From: an uncultured bacterium
Lineage (GTDB): Bacteria; Planctomycetota; UBA1135; GCA-002686595
Length of the DNA stretch: 64,000 nucleotides
Assembly: GCA_937905825.1 (NCBI GenBank)
Contig: CALCXM010000187.1
Coordinates: forward strand, 1-64,000
Direction: 5' to 3'
A model generated the notes under the pieces. It was not told the DNA's origin. It saw nothing but the letters and a program-made list of their open reading frames with translations, and did not search any database. Numbering within the stretch: the stretch's first letter is position 1; every line of letters starts with the position of its first letter. Positions 44,616 through 53,788 of the stretch are shown here, in pieces. The position numbers and the translations under genes are program-made.

Positions 44616-45141
44616 ATCTCCCCACCAGGCCCCAAATCGCCTGGCGAATGTGGAGAACGCCGGGATGGTTTCCCCGGTCACCCCCAAATCGAACGCGCGA
44701 GCCCCGGGCCGCCTGCCGGTCGTGCAGCACAAGTCATTGCTTGGAAGTGACTTAGCTCCCAGCTACCGCCGGGCTTGCGGACGCCCTCGGGAGCCGCTTC
44801 ACGGCCCTCTAGGCCCCAGGGCGGTCTGAACAACCCGTGCACAACTCCGCCCTCCCAATCTTCTCCACAAGGGATCACCAGAGGGAATCGGTCCCACGAA
44901 GAGCTAACTCTAATTTGAGTGAAAGCCTAGATTGGTCCGATAGACACAGCTCCCACCCGTGCCACCCGAACCTCCCGCACCTCCCGCACCCCAGAGGCCC
45001 CCAACCTCACCCCCAAGGAGCCCGGCCGCACCGCTTCGCCCAACGGACCAAGATGTTGAATCGGGGGATGATCTTCTTGGTACTCAGTCGAAGTGGTGCG
45101 CTCGCGCCCCTTACCCCGGGACGCGGAAGGTAGGAGTGCGT

Positions 45142-45174
45142 CGGGGGGGCTGACCCATAAGGTCAGCCCCCCCG
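45142..45174 (-). terminator. Strong hairpin terminator after the VWA gene
   Basis: Arms 45142-45155 and 45161-45174 pair perfectly over 14 bp around a CATAA loop. The stem extends three to four more pairs past one bulged base. It lies 27 bases after the stop codon of the VWA protein gene on the minus strand. Confidence 0.85.
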
Positions 45175-45201
45175 TACGCCTCTTTGCGAGCTGTCCGCGA
45201 G

Positions 45202-47673
45202 CTAGCGCCCCTTCAACTCCTCGTAGCGCCCCACCAGGTAGATGAACTGTCGGCAGTAGCCGTCGGAGTCCTCCACCACGCTCTCCGTCGCCCAGCGCAT
45301 GATGTCCACCGCGCTGGTCTCGCGAATCGTGCTCGAGTTCTTGAGCAGGAGCGCGAAGGAAGCCACCGCCGTCGCCCAGCGCGTGTTGGCCGAGAGCTCT
45401 TGGAAGTCCGCCCGTGAATCCAGCACCGGACGCTCGATCAGAATCGAGGTGCTTCCCTCGGGACGCTTGTAGCGCAACTTCACCATGCAGAGCTCCCCGC
45501 TGGCCGCGGCACCGGTGGGTGCTTTGGGCGTTTGGTAGCGCAGGCCGTCCACTGGGGGCAGCTCCATGGGAACTCCCACGGGCACGATCTCATAAAGGGC
45601 TGTCACCCGATGGCCCGCTCCAATCTCGCCGGCGTCCTTCTTGTCGTCGTTGAAATCCTGGGCGGCCAGCATGCGGTTCTCGTAACCGATCAAGCGATAG
45701 CCCTGGACCATGCTCGGATTGAACTCCACCTGGATCTTGACGTCCTTGGCCACCACCTCGAGGGTCGAGCCCAGCTCTTGCACCAGGACCTTGCGGGCCT
45801 CCAGCACGGAATCGATGTAGGAGTAGTTGCCATTGCCCTTGTCCGCCAAGGTCTCCATGGTCACGTCCTGCAAGTTGCCGCGACCGAAGCCGAGCACCGA
45901 GAGGAACACGCCGGTCTTTGCTTTCTCGGCGATCAAGCGCTCCAAGCCGCCTTCGTCACTGACGCCGACGTTGAAGTCGCCGTCCGTGCCGAGGATGACC
46001 CGGTTGATGCCGCCGGGGATGAAGTGGCTGGCTGCCACCTTGTAGGCGAGTTCGATGCCCTCGCCGCCGTTGGTGGAACCGCCGCTGCGCAGGCTGTCGA
46101 TGGCGGCGTGGATCGCCGCGCTCGAGTTGCAGTGGGTTGCAGGCAAGAGCAGACCGCTCGCGCCGGCGTAGACCACGATGGCCACCGAGTCGCGCTCGTC
46201 CAGCTCCTGCACCAACATGTGCAGGGCGCTTTGCAGCAGAGGAAGCTTGTCCGCGCTGTTCATGGAGCCGGAGACATCCAAGAGGAAGACCAAGTTCGAG
46301 GACTTGCGATCCTCGGGAAGGGTTTCCTTGGCTTGCAGACCCACACGCATCAAGCGGTGCTGGGGTGCCCAGGGAGCCGAACCGACCTCGACGTTGACGC
46401 TGAAGGGATCGGATCCCTCTGGAGCGCCATAGTCATAGCGGAAGTAGTTGATGAACTCCTCCACGCGCACGGCGGCGGCCGGGGGAATGCTTCCGCGGTT
46501 CAAGAGGTCCCGAGCGTTGGCGTAGGAAGCCGTGTCCACGTCCACCGAGAAGGTGGACAGGGGTTCCGCGGCGACCAGCTTGAAGGGGTTCTCTGTGACG
46601 TGCTTGTAGGTTTCGCCGGAGGTGTCCTGGCTACGGTCGTCCGCGTCGAAGGGGCCGTCGTAGAATTCGGTATCACCCGAGTAGCCGAGACCCCTGAGAG
46701 CCTTGAGCTCCTTGCGGGACTTGTCCTTGGAGCGCTTCGGGTAGTCCGAACCGGGGCTCGAAGGCGCACCGGGCGGAGGGCTAGAAGGACCGCCGGCGTA
46801 CCCGAGTGCCCGAAGCTCGCTTGCCTTTGCAGAAGGAGCTGGCGCCGAGTCGCCAGGACCCCGATAGGTCTCGCTCGCCACTCCGGGGACTCCGCCGTCA
46901 AAATCGATGCCACCCGAGTAGCCAAGCTCCGTCAGTCGCTGGAGAGACTCATCATCGCGCTGGCCCTTGGAAGCCGGGCTCTCGCCAGCGGGCAGCCAAT
47001 CGCTGTGGGACAGCCTTTTCCCGTACTGCTCTTTCTGCTGGCGACGCTGCGCTAGCTCGCCGCGAGTCGCAGGAGCGACGCTGCTTGAGCCGCCAGCGCT
47101 TGCGCTGGGACCGTCATCCCCCATGTAGCCAAGGCCTTGCAGTGCCTTGAGGGGAGCCCTTCCACTTGAGCTTTCGAAATCCTGCACTTGGTCACTCGCC
47201 GGTGGAGAAAAGGAACGTTTGAGAGTCTCGCTGCGCCCCTCAAGCCTCGCAATCGCCTCATTCAGCATTGCCGGGTACTGTTCTGACTCGCCCTGCTTGA
47301 TCACGAAAACCCCTGCGACCAGAACCGCAGCCGCGGAACCAACCAGGGCGTAGCGGCTCATGTGCAAGAGACGTCCGCGCTTGGGCGCTTGCGCGGGCAC
47401 GTCCATCTGCGCTTCGATCGCGGCCCGCTGCTCGCCGGAAAGCGCCAGCTCCACTTCGGAACCGAACTGCGCTTCCAACTCACCACCCAAGGCGCGCATC
47501 TCGTCCACGTACGCCTGGGCGCCGGGTTCGGTCGCGCACAGCTCCTGCATCTCTTGCGAGTCGCTGTCTTCCAGCTCGCCAAAGGCGTACGCCGTCAATC
47601 GCGGGTCCTCGCTCCAGTCCTTGCCGCTGCCGCCGTTCATGCCATCTGCGTTGTTCAAATCTTGGGCGCTCAT
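45202..47673 (-). CDS. YfbK-type von Willebrand factor A protein with anti-sigma-like N-terminus
   Basis: This 823-aa protein starts with a cytoplasmic helical segment (about 20-90: DPRLTAYAFGELEDSDSQEMQELCATEPGAQAYVDEMRALGG) of the kind found in membrane anti-sigma factors. One membrane helix follows (about 107-125). A Gly/Ser/Pro-rich linker holds four copies of L-x-x-LGYxG (LGY at 181, 250, 290, 329). Then come the YfbK N-terminal domain (NPFKLVAAEPLSTFSVDVDTASYANARDLLNRG), a VWA domain with an intact MIDAS start (FLLDVSGSMNS) and the YfbK C-terminal region (SVVEDSDGYCRQFIYLVGRYEEL). Its ATG overlaps the stop of the sigma factor gene (ATGA), so it is the probable anti-sigma or sensor partner. 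Confidence 0.9.
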   Translation of the reverse strand: MSAQDLNNADGMNGGSGKDWSEDPRLTAYAFGELEDSDSQEMQELCATEPGAQAYVDEMRALGGELEAQFGSEVELALSGEQRAAIEAQMDVPAQAPKRGRLLHMSRYALVGSAAAVLVAGVFVIKQGESEQYPAMLNEAIARLEGRSETLKRSFSPPASDQVQDFESSSGRAPLKALQGLGYMGDDGPSASAGGSSSVAPATRGELAQRRQQKEQYGKRLSHSDWLPAGESPASKGQRDDESLQRLTELGYSGGIDFDGGVPGVASETYRGPGDSAPAPSAKASELRALGYAGGPSSPPPGAPSSPGSDYPKRSKDKSRKELKALRGLGYSGDTEFYDGPFDADDRSQDTSGETYKHVTENPFKLVAAEPLSTFSVDVDTASYANARDLLNRGSIPPAAAVRVEEFINYFRYDYGAPEGSDPFSVNVEVGSAPWAPQHRLMRVGLQAKETLPEDRKSSNLVFLLDVSGSMNSADKLPLLQSALHMLVQELDERDSVAIVVYAGASGLLLPATHCNSSAAIHAAIDSLRSGGSTNGGEGIELAYKVAASHFIPGGINRVILGTDGDFNVGVSDEGGLERLIAEKAKTGVFLSVLGFGRGNLQDVTMETLADKGNGNYSYIDSVLEARKVLVQELGSTLEVVAKDVKIQVEFNPSMVQGYRLIGYENRMLAAQDFNDDKKDAGEIGAGHRVTALYEIVPVGVPMELPPVDGLRYQTPKAPTGAAASGELCMVKLRYKRPEGSTSILIERPVLDSRADFQELSANTRWATAVASFALLLKNSSTIRETSAVDIMRWATESVVEDSDGYCRQFIYLVGRYEELKGR

Positions 47674-48197
47674 GCTTGCGCTCCTCGAGCTTCGCTCGTT
47701 CCTAGTTTCTCCTTCAATGACTTCAGCCCCACGTGCAAGAGCCAGCCCACATTGCTGACGCTCTCCTTCGTGATGCGGCTGATCTCTTTGTAGGAGTGGC
47801 CGTGTTGAAATTTGAGGCGCAGCACTTCCTGCTGCTTCTCGGGTAGAGACGAGATCATTCGCAGGATCTGCGTCTGGCTGTCTTTTTGCGCCGCAGCCTC
47901 GGCGGGGGTGGCTTCGGTGGCTCGCGTGCTTGCCACCGTCGCGTCTTCTAGATCGGTCATTCGACTCTCCTTGCGGTGAACGTCGTGACACAGGTTGCGG
48001 CAGACGGCGAAAAGCCACACGTCCACCCGCTCTTCCAGTTCACTTCGCTCTTGCTTGCATAACCGCAGGAAGGCTTCCTGGACCACATCCCGGGCGCGCT
48101 CGACATCGCCGAGCAGCCGGGCCGCATACAAAACCAAGGATCGCTCGTGGCGCTCCAGCGCCTGGCGTATCCAGACTGTGTCGTGTGGTTGGGTCAT
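47670..48197 (-). CDS. ECF-family RNA polymerase sigma factor
   Basis: This 175-aa sigma factor has region 2 (LVLYAARLLGDVERARDVVQEAFLRLCKQ, VDVWLFAVCRNLCHDVHRKESR) and region 4 (ISSLPEKQQEVLRLKFQHGHSYKEISRITKESVSNVGWLLHVGLKSLKEKL) in a standard ECF layout. Its TGA overlaps the ATG of the downstream VWA gene, so the two products are translationally coupled, the usual arrangement of a sigma factor with its anti-sigma factor. Release from the membrane partner in response to an envelope signal is inferred. Confidence 0.93.
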   Translation of the reverse strand: MTQPHDTVWIRQALERHERSLVLYAARLLGDVERARDVVQEAFLRLCKQERSELEERVDVWLFAVCRNLCHDVHRKESRMTDLEDATVASTRATEATPAEAAAQKDSQTQILRMISSLPEKQQEVLRLKFQHGHSYKEISRITKESVSNVGWLLHVGLKSLKEKLGTSEARGAQA

Positions 48198-48257
48198 GGG
48201 TTCCGTTTTGGGCCTCCCTACGAGGTTCGCGGAGAGAACGGGCGGGGCCGGGGCTTC

Positions 48258-49022
48258 TTAGGAGGAATTTGAGATTCTGCTCAGAAGCTCGCGCAGACGC
48301 TCGGGCCAAGGCTCCTCGGGCAGGGGCAGAATCACGTGACCGCCCCCCCCAATCACCTCGAAAGTGGCCTGGGGCACCCCTTCCGCGATCTCGGGCATGC
48401 TGACGAGGGAAGGCACGATGCGATCCACGTCCCCGGCGAAAAGCATCAGAGGTTGCTGCAACTCGGGCAAGCGCGGTCGCAGATCGAGGCCCGCGATCAT
48501 GTCCATGCGGCGCTTGTAGGACTCGTCGAAGAAGGCGCCGGGGAGATCGCGGAAGGCTTTCACTACTTCAGGATGAGCTCGGCGGCCAAACAGCGAACGG
48601 GGGGCGAGATGTTTGCGGCACAAGCCGAACAGGGTGCGCGAGACGAAGTAGGAAAGGGCGCGCGAGAGCTTGAGGCGCAAGGGATTGGGGAAGCGCGCAA
48701 AGGAGTTCACGATGGCGACCCCTTGCACGAGCTTTGGAAAGTCGAGGGCCAGCTGCAAGGACACGGCGCCGCCAAAAGACTCCGCGACCACGATGCAGTG
48801 TTCGATTTTCTGCTGCGCGCAAAGCTGCGCGATGCTCGCGGCCAGGCCTGCGTAGCTATCCGAAGCCGGATCCCCGTCCGCGCGGTAGGCGAAGCGCAAG
48901 AGCCGGAACTCCGCCTCCAAGCGACTCGCCGTCCCCAGGAGCAATTCCCCGGTCCCGTCGATGCCGGGAATGTAGAGCAGTGGAAAGCCGCTTCCGCGGT
49001 CCCCATGGAGGATGGCTTGCAT
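48258..49022 (-). CDS. Alpha/beta-fold hydrolase
   Basis: This 254-aa protein shows the full triad: oxyanion region YIPGIDGTGELL, nucleophile elbow VVAESFGGAVSLQLA (the first Gly of GxSxG is Ala), acid in LFAGDVDRIVPS, and His in VIGGGGHVILPLPEEPW. There is no signal peptide. Substrates of this family range from esters to haloalkanes and cannot be predicted here. The ATG at 49022 was chosen because the upstream in-frame sequence is Arg/Gly-rich and not protein-like. It sits downstream of the divergent spacer shared with the zinc-ribbon gene. Confidence 0.88.
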   Translation of the reverse strand: MQAILHGDRGSGFPLLYIPGIDGTGELLLGTASRLEAEFRLLRFAYRADGDPASDSYAGLAASIAQLCAQQKIEHCIVVAESFGGAVSLQLALDFPKLVQGVAIVNSFARFPNPLRLKLSRALSYFVSRTLFGLCRKHLAPRSLFGRRAHPEVVKAFRDLPGAFFDESYKRRMDMIAGLDLRPRLPELQQPLMLFAGDVDRIVPSLVSMPEIAEGVPQATFEVIGGGGHVILPLPEEPWPERLRELLSRISNSS

Positions 49023-49261
49023 CAAGAGGGAAGCGAGTTTCGAGGGACGGGGGCTGCATAGCAAGCGCGAGATCCTGCGGCCCCTCAAAAGCCCTCGCGG
49101 ATGTGCTCCGTCACAAGCAACACCGCCCGAGCGCCCCGTCTCGGCAGTGCCATTCGAAAGGCCCCGCTGCCCGCCTGGACGGTTTTGAACGGTTCCCGCC
49201 AAAAACCCTCCAATCGCCCTCGGGTCAGAAGCACCCCCGCGTCGATTCATCACCCGGTCCC

Positions 49262-50131
49262 ATGCTGATTATCGCCTGCCCCAAATGCTCCCGCCAATAC
49301 GACGCCACCGGCTTGCAAGCTGGCAGTGAAGTGCGTTGCTATTGCGACGAGCTGTTCAGCGTTCGCTGGCCGGACAAGCTCTCCGCGACAGCCCTGACCT
49401 GCACGCACTGCGGGGGCGCCGTCGGAGTCACGGACGAGGCCTGCCCTTATTGCGCCGCACGCATCTCCGAAGAAGATCGGCGCAAGACAACCCTCTGCCC
49501 GGGTTGCTTCACGCGCATCGAGGATGACTCGAAGCACTGCCGGTCTTGCGCGCTTGTCATCCAGCCTCAATGCCTGTCACCGCTTCCCGCAGACCGCAAT
49601 TGCCCGCGCTGCACTGGCAAGCTGCGCGTGCGTTCTTTGGGTAGCGTCGATGTCACCGAGTGCTCCGACTGCCTTGGCTTCTGGCTAACGCCGGATGCCT
49701 TCCAAGGGGTGACAAGCAGCGCCAAAGCGCAAAGCGGCGAGACGGAACATCTCGTCACGGGCAACGGCGCTCAGGAACGGGTGCAACAACCGGATGAGAT
49801 GCGCTACATCCCATGCCTTAAGTGTGGCGAGCTGATGCAGCGCCGTCAGTACACGCAGAACAACCACATGTCGGGCACGATCATCGATCTCTGCCGCGGC
49901 CACGGCGTTTGGCTCGACCACGCGGAAATCGAAAGCATCTTGGAGTTCCTCGCTACGGCGCCGACCCAGCACGCGTCGAGCAACCAAATCGACCCTGGCC
50001 TGCTGATCGCCGCCGACGAGATCCGCACGGGCGCAGACCGCAGCGGACTGAATGCCCTGGGCATGCGCAGCCGCCGGTCGACGGAGAACCCCATCATCGA
50101 CTTCCTGGTGAACCTGCTGTTTGGGTTCTAG
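49262..50131 (+). CDS. Zinc-ribbon protein with two TFIIB-type zinc finger modules
   Basis: This 289-aa cytoplasmic protein is built of Cys pairs. It has an N-terminal MJ0042-like finger (IIACPKCSRQYDATG...VRCYCDELF) and ribbons CTHCGG/CPYC and CPGC/CRSC. Two zf-TFIIB-type modules follow (CPRCTGKLRVRS...TECSDCLGFWLTPDAF, and CLKCGELMQRRQ...IDLCRGHGVWLDHAEIESIL), the WL-D/E ending being diagnostic. The C-terminus ends in a short hydrophobic helix (IIDFLVNLLFGF) that could bind membrane or protein. The function of this widespread family is not established. Confidence 0.85.
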   Translation: MLIIACPKCSRQYDATGLQAGSEVRCYCDELFSVRWPDKLSATALTCTHCGGAVGVTDEACPYCAARISEEDRRKTTLCPGCFTRIEDDSKHCRSCALVIQPQCLSPLPADRNCPRCTGKLRVRSLGSVDVTECSDCLGFWLTPDAFQGVTSSAKAQSGETEHLVTGNGAQERVQQPDEMRYIPCLKCGELMQRRQYTQNNHMSGTIIDLCRGHGVWLDHAEIESILEFLATAPTQHASSNQIDPGLLIAADEIRTGADRSGLNALGMRSRRSTENPIIDFLVNLLFGF

Positions 50132-50206
50132 AGCGCAGGGCTAACGAGCCACGCAACCCGGCTCACCCTCGCCGGCCAAGCCGCGGGAGAGCCGGAGACT
50201 TCTGCG

Positions 50207-51370
50207 CTACTTGCTCGCCGCCCCTGGGCTTTCACTGCCGGGAACAGTCAGGGACAAGACAGTGATCGCCGTTCCGTAATTCGCCGTGCGCGGGAAGACG
50301 CGATCGTTCCACATGCCGTCTTCCAACTGCACCTCGAGGAAGCGCTCACGCAGTTGCTTGCGGAAGTTCTCGCGTTCTGCTTCCGGCAAGAGCTCGATGG
50401 CAAGGGCCGCCTGGTAGTGCGCGTAGTAGAAGTAGTAGGGCGCAACGCCATAGGGTGCCACGTGCGTGCCGGTTTGAGCGCGGCGCTTGTCGAGCCATTC
50501 CCAATGCTCAAAGAATGAGTTCAAGGCGCGCCGGACGTGGTCCGTCGAGCTGCGACCGCCGAGCTGCAGAGCCACCTCCGTCGCCAACATGCGGCCGATG
50601 GATCCGGGCAATTGATCAGGATCCTTCAGCTCGTCATTTCGATAGCTGTAGGGCACCTCGCCGGTTTCCAAACGTCCGTGCTCGAGGGCATCGAGGGCGC
50701 GCTTGAGCATCGGCTTGGAGATCGTGTAGCCCTGGGCTTTGGCCGCGAGCAGAGCGTGCACGGCGGGCGCGGTCATGAAAGGAGAGGTCGGCGAAGCCTT
50801 GGACAGGGCACCCTTGCGAGCGTAGTTCCAGCCGCCGTACTCTGGAATCTCGATGTCCGCGAGGGAGGCTAGGTAGTCCTTCGCCGCCTTCTTCGCCTCG
50901 CGCTTCAACTCCTTGGGGGTCCAGCCCCGAGCCTCCATGCGCATCAGAAAGTCGATGGCGTAGATGTAGCCCCAACCGCGCACGTCGTAGCCGCCGTCGT
51001 ACTTGGGCCCCATCAGTTCGTGATCCGTGGCGTCGATCACGAATTGCGTCGCGCGCGCCACTGCCGCTTGGCGCAGCTCGTCTTCCGCATAGCCGGGGGC
51101 TTGCATCAGGGCGCAGGCAGTGATGGAAGTCCCACCAACCCGATAGCCAAACGGAATCTGGCGGCGACCTTCGTAGTCTTTTTCGTAGGGCGGCACGCGG
51201 TAGACGCCTTCATAAGGCCACTCGGCCTGGTTCGGTCCCTCTTGCCGCTCGACCAGGAAGGTGACTGCTTTGGACACCGCCGTCGGAACGTCTAGAACCT
51301 TCGGCTCCTCTTGGGGAACCAAGAGCCCAGACAAAGTAGCGAACGAGACCAGTGCGAAAGAAAGACCCAT
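50207..51370 (-). CDS. Secreted alpha/alpha-toroid repeat protein
   Basis: This 387-aa exported protein has a signal peptide (LSFALVSFATLSGLLVPQ). The rest is a prenyltransferase/squalene-oxidase-like toroid: VSKAVTFLVERQEGPNQAEWPY, RVGGTSITACALMQAPG, GGYDVRGWGYIYAIDFLMRM, EYGGWNYARKGALSKASPTSPFMTAPAVHALLAA, PYGVAPYYFYYAHYQAALAIELL and LEDGMWNDRVFPRTANYGTAITVLSL. No terpene-cyclase DxDD motif is seen. It is the second protein of this fold in the window (the other at 15551-17950) but lacks its extra sandwich domains. It is divergent from the outer-membrane protein gene at 51505, with which a surface role may be shared (inferred). Confidence 0.85.
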   Translation of the reverse strand: MGLSFALVSFATLSGLLVPQEEPKVLDVPTAVSKAVTFLVERQEGPNQAEWPYEGVYRVPPYEKDYEGRRQIPFGYRVGGTSITACALMQAPGYAEDELRQAAVARATQFVIDATDHELMGPKYDGGYDVRGWGYIYAIDFLMRMEARGWTPKELKREAKKAAKDYLASLADIEIPEYGGWNYARKGALSKASPTSPFMTAPAVHALLAAKAQGYTISKPMLKRALDALEHGRLETGEVPYSYRNDELKDPDQLPGSIGRMLATEVALQLGGRSSTDHVRRALNSFFEHWEWLDKRRAQTGTHVAPYGVAPYYFYYAHYQAALAIELLPEAERENFRKQLRERFLEVQLEDGMWNDRVFPRTANYGTAITVLSLTVPGSESPGAASK

Positions 51371-51504
51371 GTGAAACTCCACTCAGTAGATGCGTTGACG
51401 ACCTCAAGTCTAACCGCTTCGGTCCAAGAGCCATGGACTCGTCGCCAACGCACAGGTAACTTCTTCGGCAGAACTGGCGGCCCGAGGGCTCCGAATCACC
51501 CTCC

Positions 51505-53643
51505 ATGGCTATCCTGACTTCACTCTTGCTGTGTGCGCTGCCCCAGGCGCCCCCGCCCGTTGCGACCGTGCACCGGATCCCGGATGGGGTGCGGCGGCCG
51601 AAGCTCGACGGCCATCCGAAGGAAGAGTTCTGGTCCAAGGCCACGCTCCTTTCCGGCTTTGTCCAAACACTCCCGGTCGCCGGCACGACTCCGTCCCAAC
51701 AGACAGAGATCCGTATGTGCTACGACGACACGGACCTGTACATCGCGCTCTTCTGCTACGACACGGAACCCAGCGAGATCCGCGCCACGCAGACCGCCCG
51801 GGACGCCAACTTAGACCCTGACGACCGGGTCGAGATGCTGCTCGATACCTTTGGGGACAAGCGTTCGGGGTTCTGGTTCCAACTCGGACCGGGCAGCTCC
51901 AAGGGGGACTCCTTGATCAGCCGCGGGGGCCAGGACTTCAACAAACGCTGGGACACCATCTGGTACGCCAAGTCCAGCATCACGGACGAGGGCTGGTTCG
52001 GAGAGATTCGGATCCCCTTCGCTTCGATCTCCTTCGACCCGCAGCAACCGAACTGGGGCTTCAACGCCAGGCGCTTCATCCGGCGCCATGACGAGGAGAC
52101 CCGCTGGGCGAGCCCCGATCCGCGTTTGCGGTTCTTTCAACCTGCCATTGCCGGAGAGCTGCGTGGCTTCCATGGCCAGAGCCAAGGCCTGGGCCTCGAC
52201 GTGGTGCCGTTCTTTGTCGGCACGCATCTCAACTCGGACGAACAAGGCGAGCACTGGCTCGGTGACTCGGGCTTTGACGCTTTCTACAAGCTGTCCCCGA
52301 GCACCAAACTCAGCCTGAGTTACAACACGGACTTCGCAGAAACCGAAGTGGACTCGCGCCGGGTCAACCTCTCGCGCTTCCCGCTCTTCTTCCCTGAGAA
52401 GCGCAAGTTCTTCCTCGAAGACTCGGGCGTCTTCGGCTTCGGTCCAGGGGGCTCGGGCGGCACGGATCCCTTGCCCTTCTTCAGCCGCCGCATCGGCCTC
52501 GACTCCAACGGAAACGAGGTGCCGCTCCTGCTGAACGGGAAGGTCACCGCCGCGACGGATAGCTACAAGCTCGGCATTCTCGACTCCCAAACGGAAAACT
52601 CGGGAGACACCCAGGCACGCAACCTGTTCGTCGGCCGCTACACCAAAAACATCCTCGAGCAATCGAGTGTCGGGGTGATCTACACGCGCGGCAACCCAAA
52701 CGGTTCCACGGAAGACTTCACCGTCGGCGCGGACCTCAACCTGCAAACCACGAGCTTCATGGAGGACCACACTCTGCGTTTCAAGAGCTACGTGATCGCC
52801 ACGGAGTCCGAGGAGAGCGCGGGTGAGAACTTGGCCTACTCCGCCAAGTTGGAGTACCCCAACGACGAGATCGCGAGTTCGATCGGGTTCACCGAGGTCC
52901 AATCCAACTTCGACCCAGCGCTCGGCTTCGTTCGCCAGCAGGGCATCCAGCGTTACGACGCCAACTACAGCTACTTCCCGCGCATGTACAGCGACATCCG
53001 TCGCTTGCGCTTCAGCGTCACGCCCTACGTGATCTACAACACCGAGGAACGGGCCACTGAAGTTGAGCAGCTCACCCTCCTGCCCCTCGGCATCGACTGG
53101 GAGAGCGGAGAGACCCTACGCTTCAATGTGTATCCCAACCGCACGCGCCTCTTCGAGGAGTTCGAGATTCAGGACGGGATCGTCATTCCTACGGGCCAGC
53201 ACGAAACCACTCGCTACCAGACCAACTTCAAGACATCAGACAAGCGCGACTTCAGTACGGACCTGCGCTACACCGGCGGAGGCTTCTACGACGGTGACCG
53301 CAACGACTACGGCGTTGGATTCGAATGGCGCCACAGCTCCAAAGGCTCCATCGAAGTCGACTACAGCCACAACGACATCCGTCTTCCCGCTGGTGACTTT
53401 CAGGTCAACGTGGTCGCCCTGCGTGCGGACACCAACTTCACCCCGCGCATCAGCTGGTCCAACAACGTCCAGTGGGATGACAGCTCCGACAACTTGGGTC
53501 TGAACAGCCGCCTACGCGTCATCCTCGAACCCGGCCGCGACCTCTTCTTCGTGTTCAACCAAGGCTGGTCGACCTTTGACGACAGCATCACTCCCACCGA
53601 AACGGACGCGCGTTTCAAGGTGAGCTATACGTTTCGGTTCTAG
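51505..53643 (+). CDS. CBM9-like/DUF5916 outer-membrane beta-barrel protein
   Basis: This 712-aa exported protein has a short signal peptide (AILTSLLLCALPQAPPP). Residues about 25-210 are a family 9 carbohydrate-binding-like sandwich (KLDGHPKEEFWSKATLL, TEIRMCYDDTDLYIALFCYD, GWFGEIRIPFASISFD). Residues about 230-712 match the DUF5916 barrel pattern with FPLFFPEKRKFFLEDSGVFGFG and LFFSRRIG-like sequences, then alternating strands. The chain ends in FKVSYTFRF with a C-terminal Phe, the usual outer-membrane barrel signal. Such proteins are thought to bind or import sugars or metals, but no function is proven. Confidence 0.9.
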   Translation: MAILTSLLLCALPQAPPPVATVHRIPDGVRRPKLDGHPKEEFWSKATLLSGFVQTLPVAGTTPSQQTEIRMCYDDTDLYIALFCYDTEPSEIRATQTARDANLDPDDRVEMLLDTFGDKRSGFWFQLGPGSSKGDSLISRGGQDFNKRWDTIWYAKSSITDEGWFGEIRIPFASISFDPQQPNWGFNARRFIRRHDEETRWASPDPRLRFFQPAIAGELRGFHGQSQGLGLDVVPFFVGTHLNSDEQGEHWLGDSGFDAFYKLSPSTKLSLSYNTDFAETEVDSRRVNLSRFPLFFPEKRKFFLEDSGVFGFGPGGSGGTDPLPFFSRRIGLDSNGNEVPLLLNGKVTAATDSYKLGILDSQTENSGDTQARNLFVGRYTKNILEQSSVGVIYTRGNPNGSTEDFTVGADLNLQTTSFMEDHTLRFKSYVIATESEESAGENLAYSAKLEYPNDEIASSIGFTEVQSNFDPALGFVRQQGIQRYDANYSYFPRMYSDIRRLRFSVTPYVIYNTEERATEVEQLTLLPLGIDWESGETLRFNVYPNRTRLFEEFEIQDGIVIPTGQHETTRYQTNFKTSDKRDFSTDLRYTGGGFYDGDRNDYGVGFEWRHSSKGSIEVDYSHNDIRLPAGDFQVNVVALRADTNFTPRISWSNNVQWDDSSDNLGLNSRLRVILEPGRDLFFVFNQGWSTFDDSITPTETDARFKVSYTFRF

Positions 53644-53788
53644 AACTGCTCGAAATCCGCGCGCAGGCCAACCCTGGAACCTCGACCCCCTCCTCCCCAG
53701 AAAAGGCTCAGAAGTCATACCGCTGGTGCGAAAACGGAAAGGGCGACCCGGCAGGAGACCCCAGCTGCGTTCAGCCCCATGCCGGACG

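Larger units (their letters stand above)
44465..45201. other. 737-bp intergenic region with DnaA-box-like sites and G-rich strand
   Basis: No convincing gene lies here. Contents are candidate MraZ boxes (44538-44571), three DnaA-box-like 9-mers (44607, 44649, 44861), an AT-richer patch around 44900-44940, a C-rich plus strand at 44952-45030 with CCTCCCGCA twice in tandem, and a strong hairpin at 45142-45174. A GTG-started frame (44959-45153) giving a Pro-rich 64-residue peptide is possible but doubtful; its stop codon falls in the terminator stem. Confidence 0.6.

Noticed and set aside
44959-45153. 64-codon Pro-rich frame starting at GTG
   Set aside because: No ribosome-binding site, composition driven by the C-rich tract, and the stop lies inside the terminator hairpin of the opposite gene.
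44465-45201. Firm call of a replication origin
   Set aside because: Only three DnaA-like boxes, no dnaA, dnaN, gyrB or rpmH nearby, and skew cannot be computed here; kept as a finding only.
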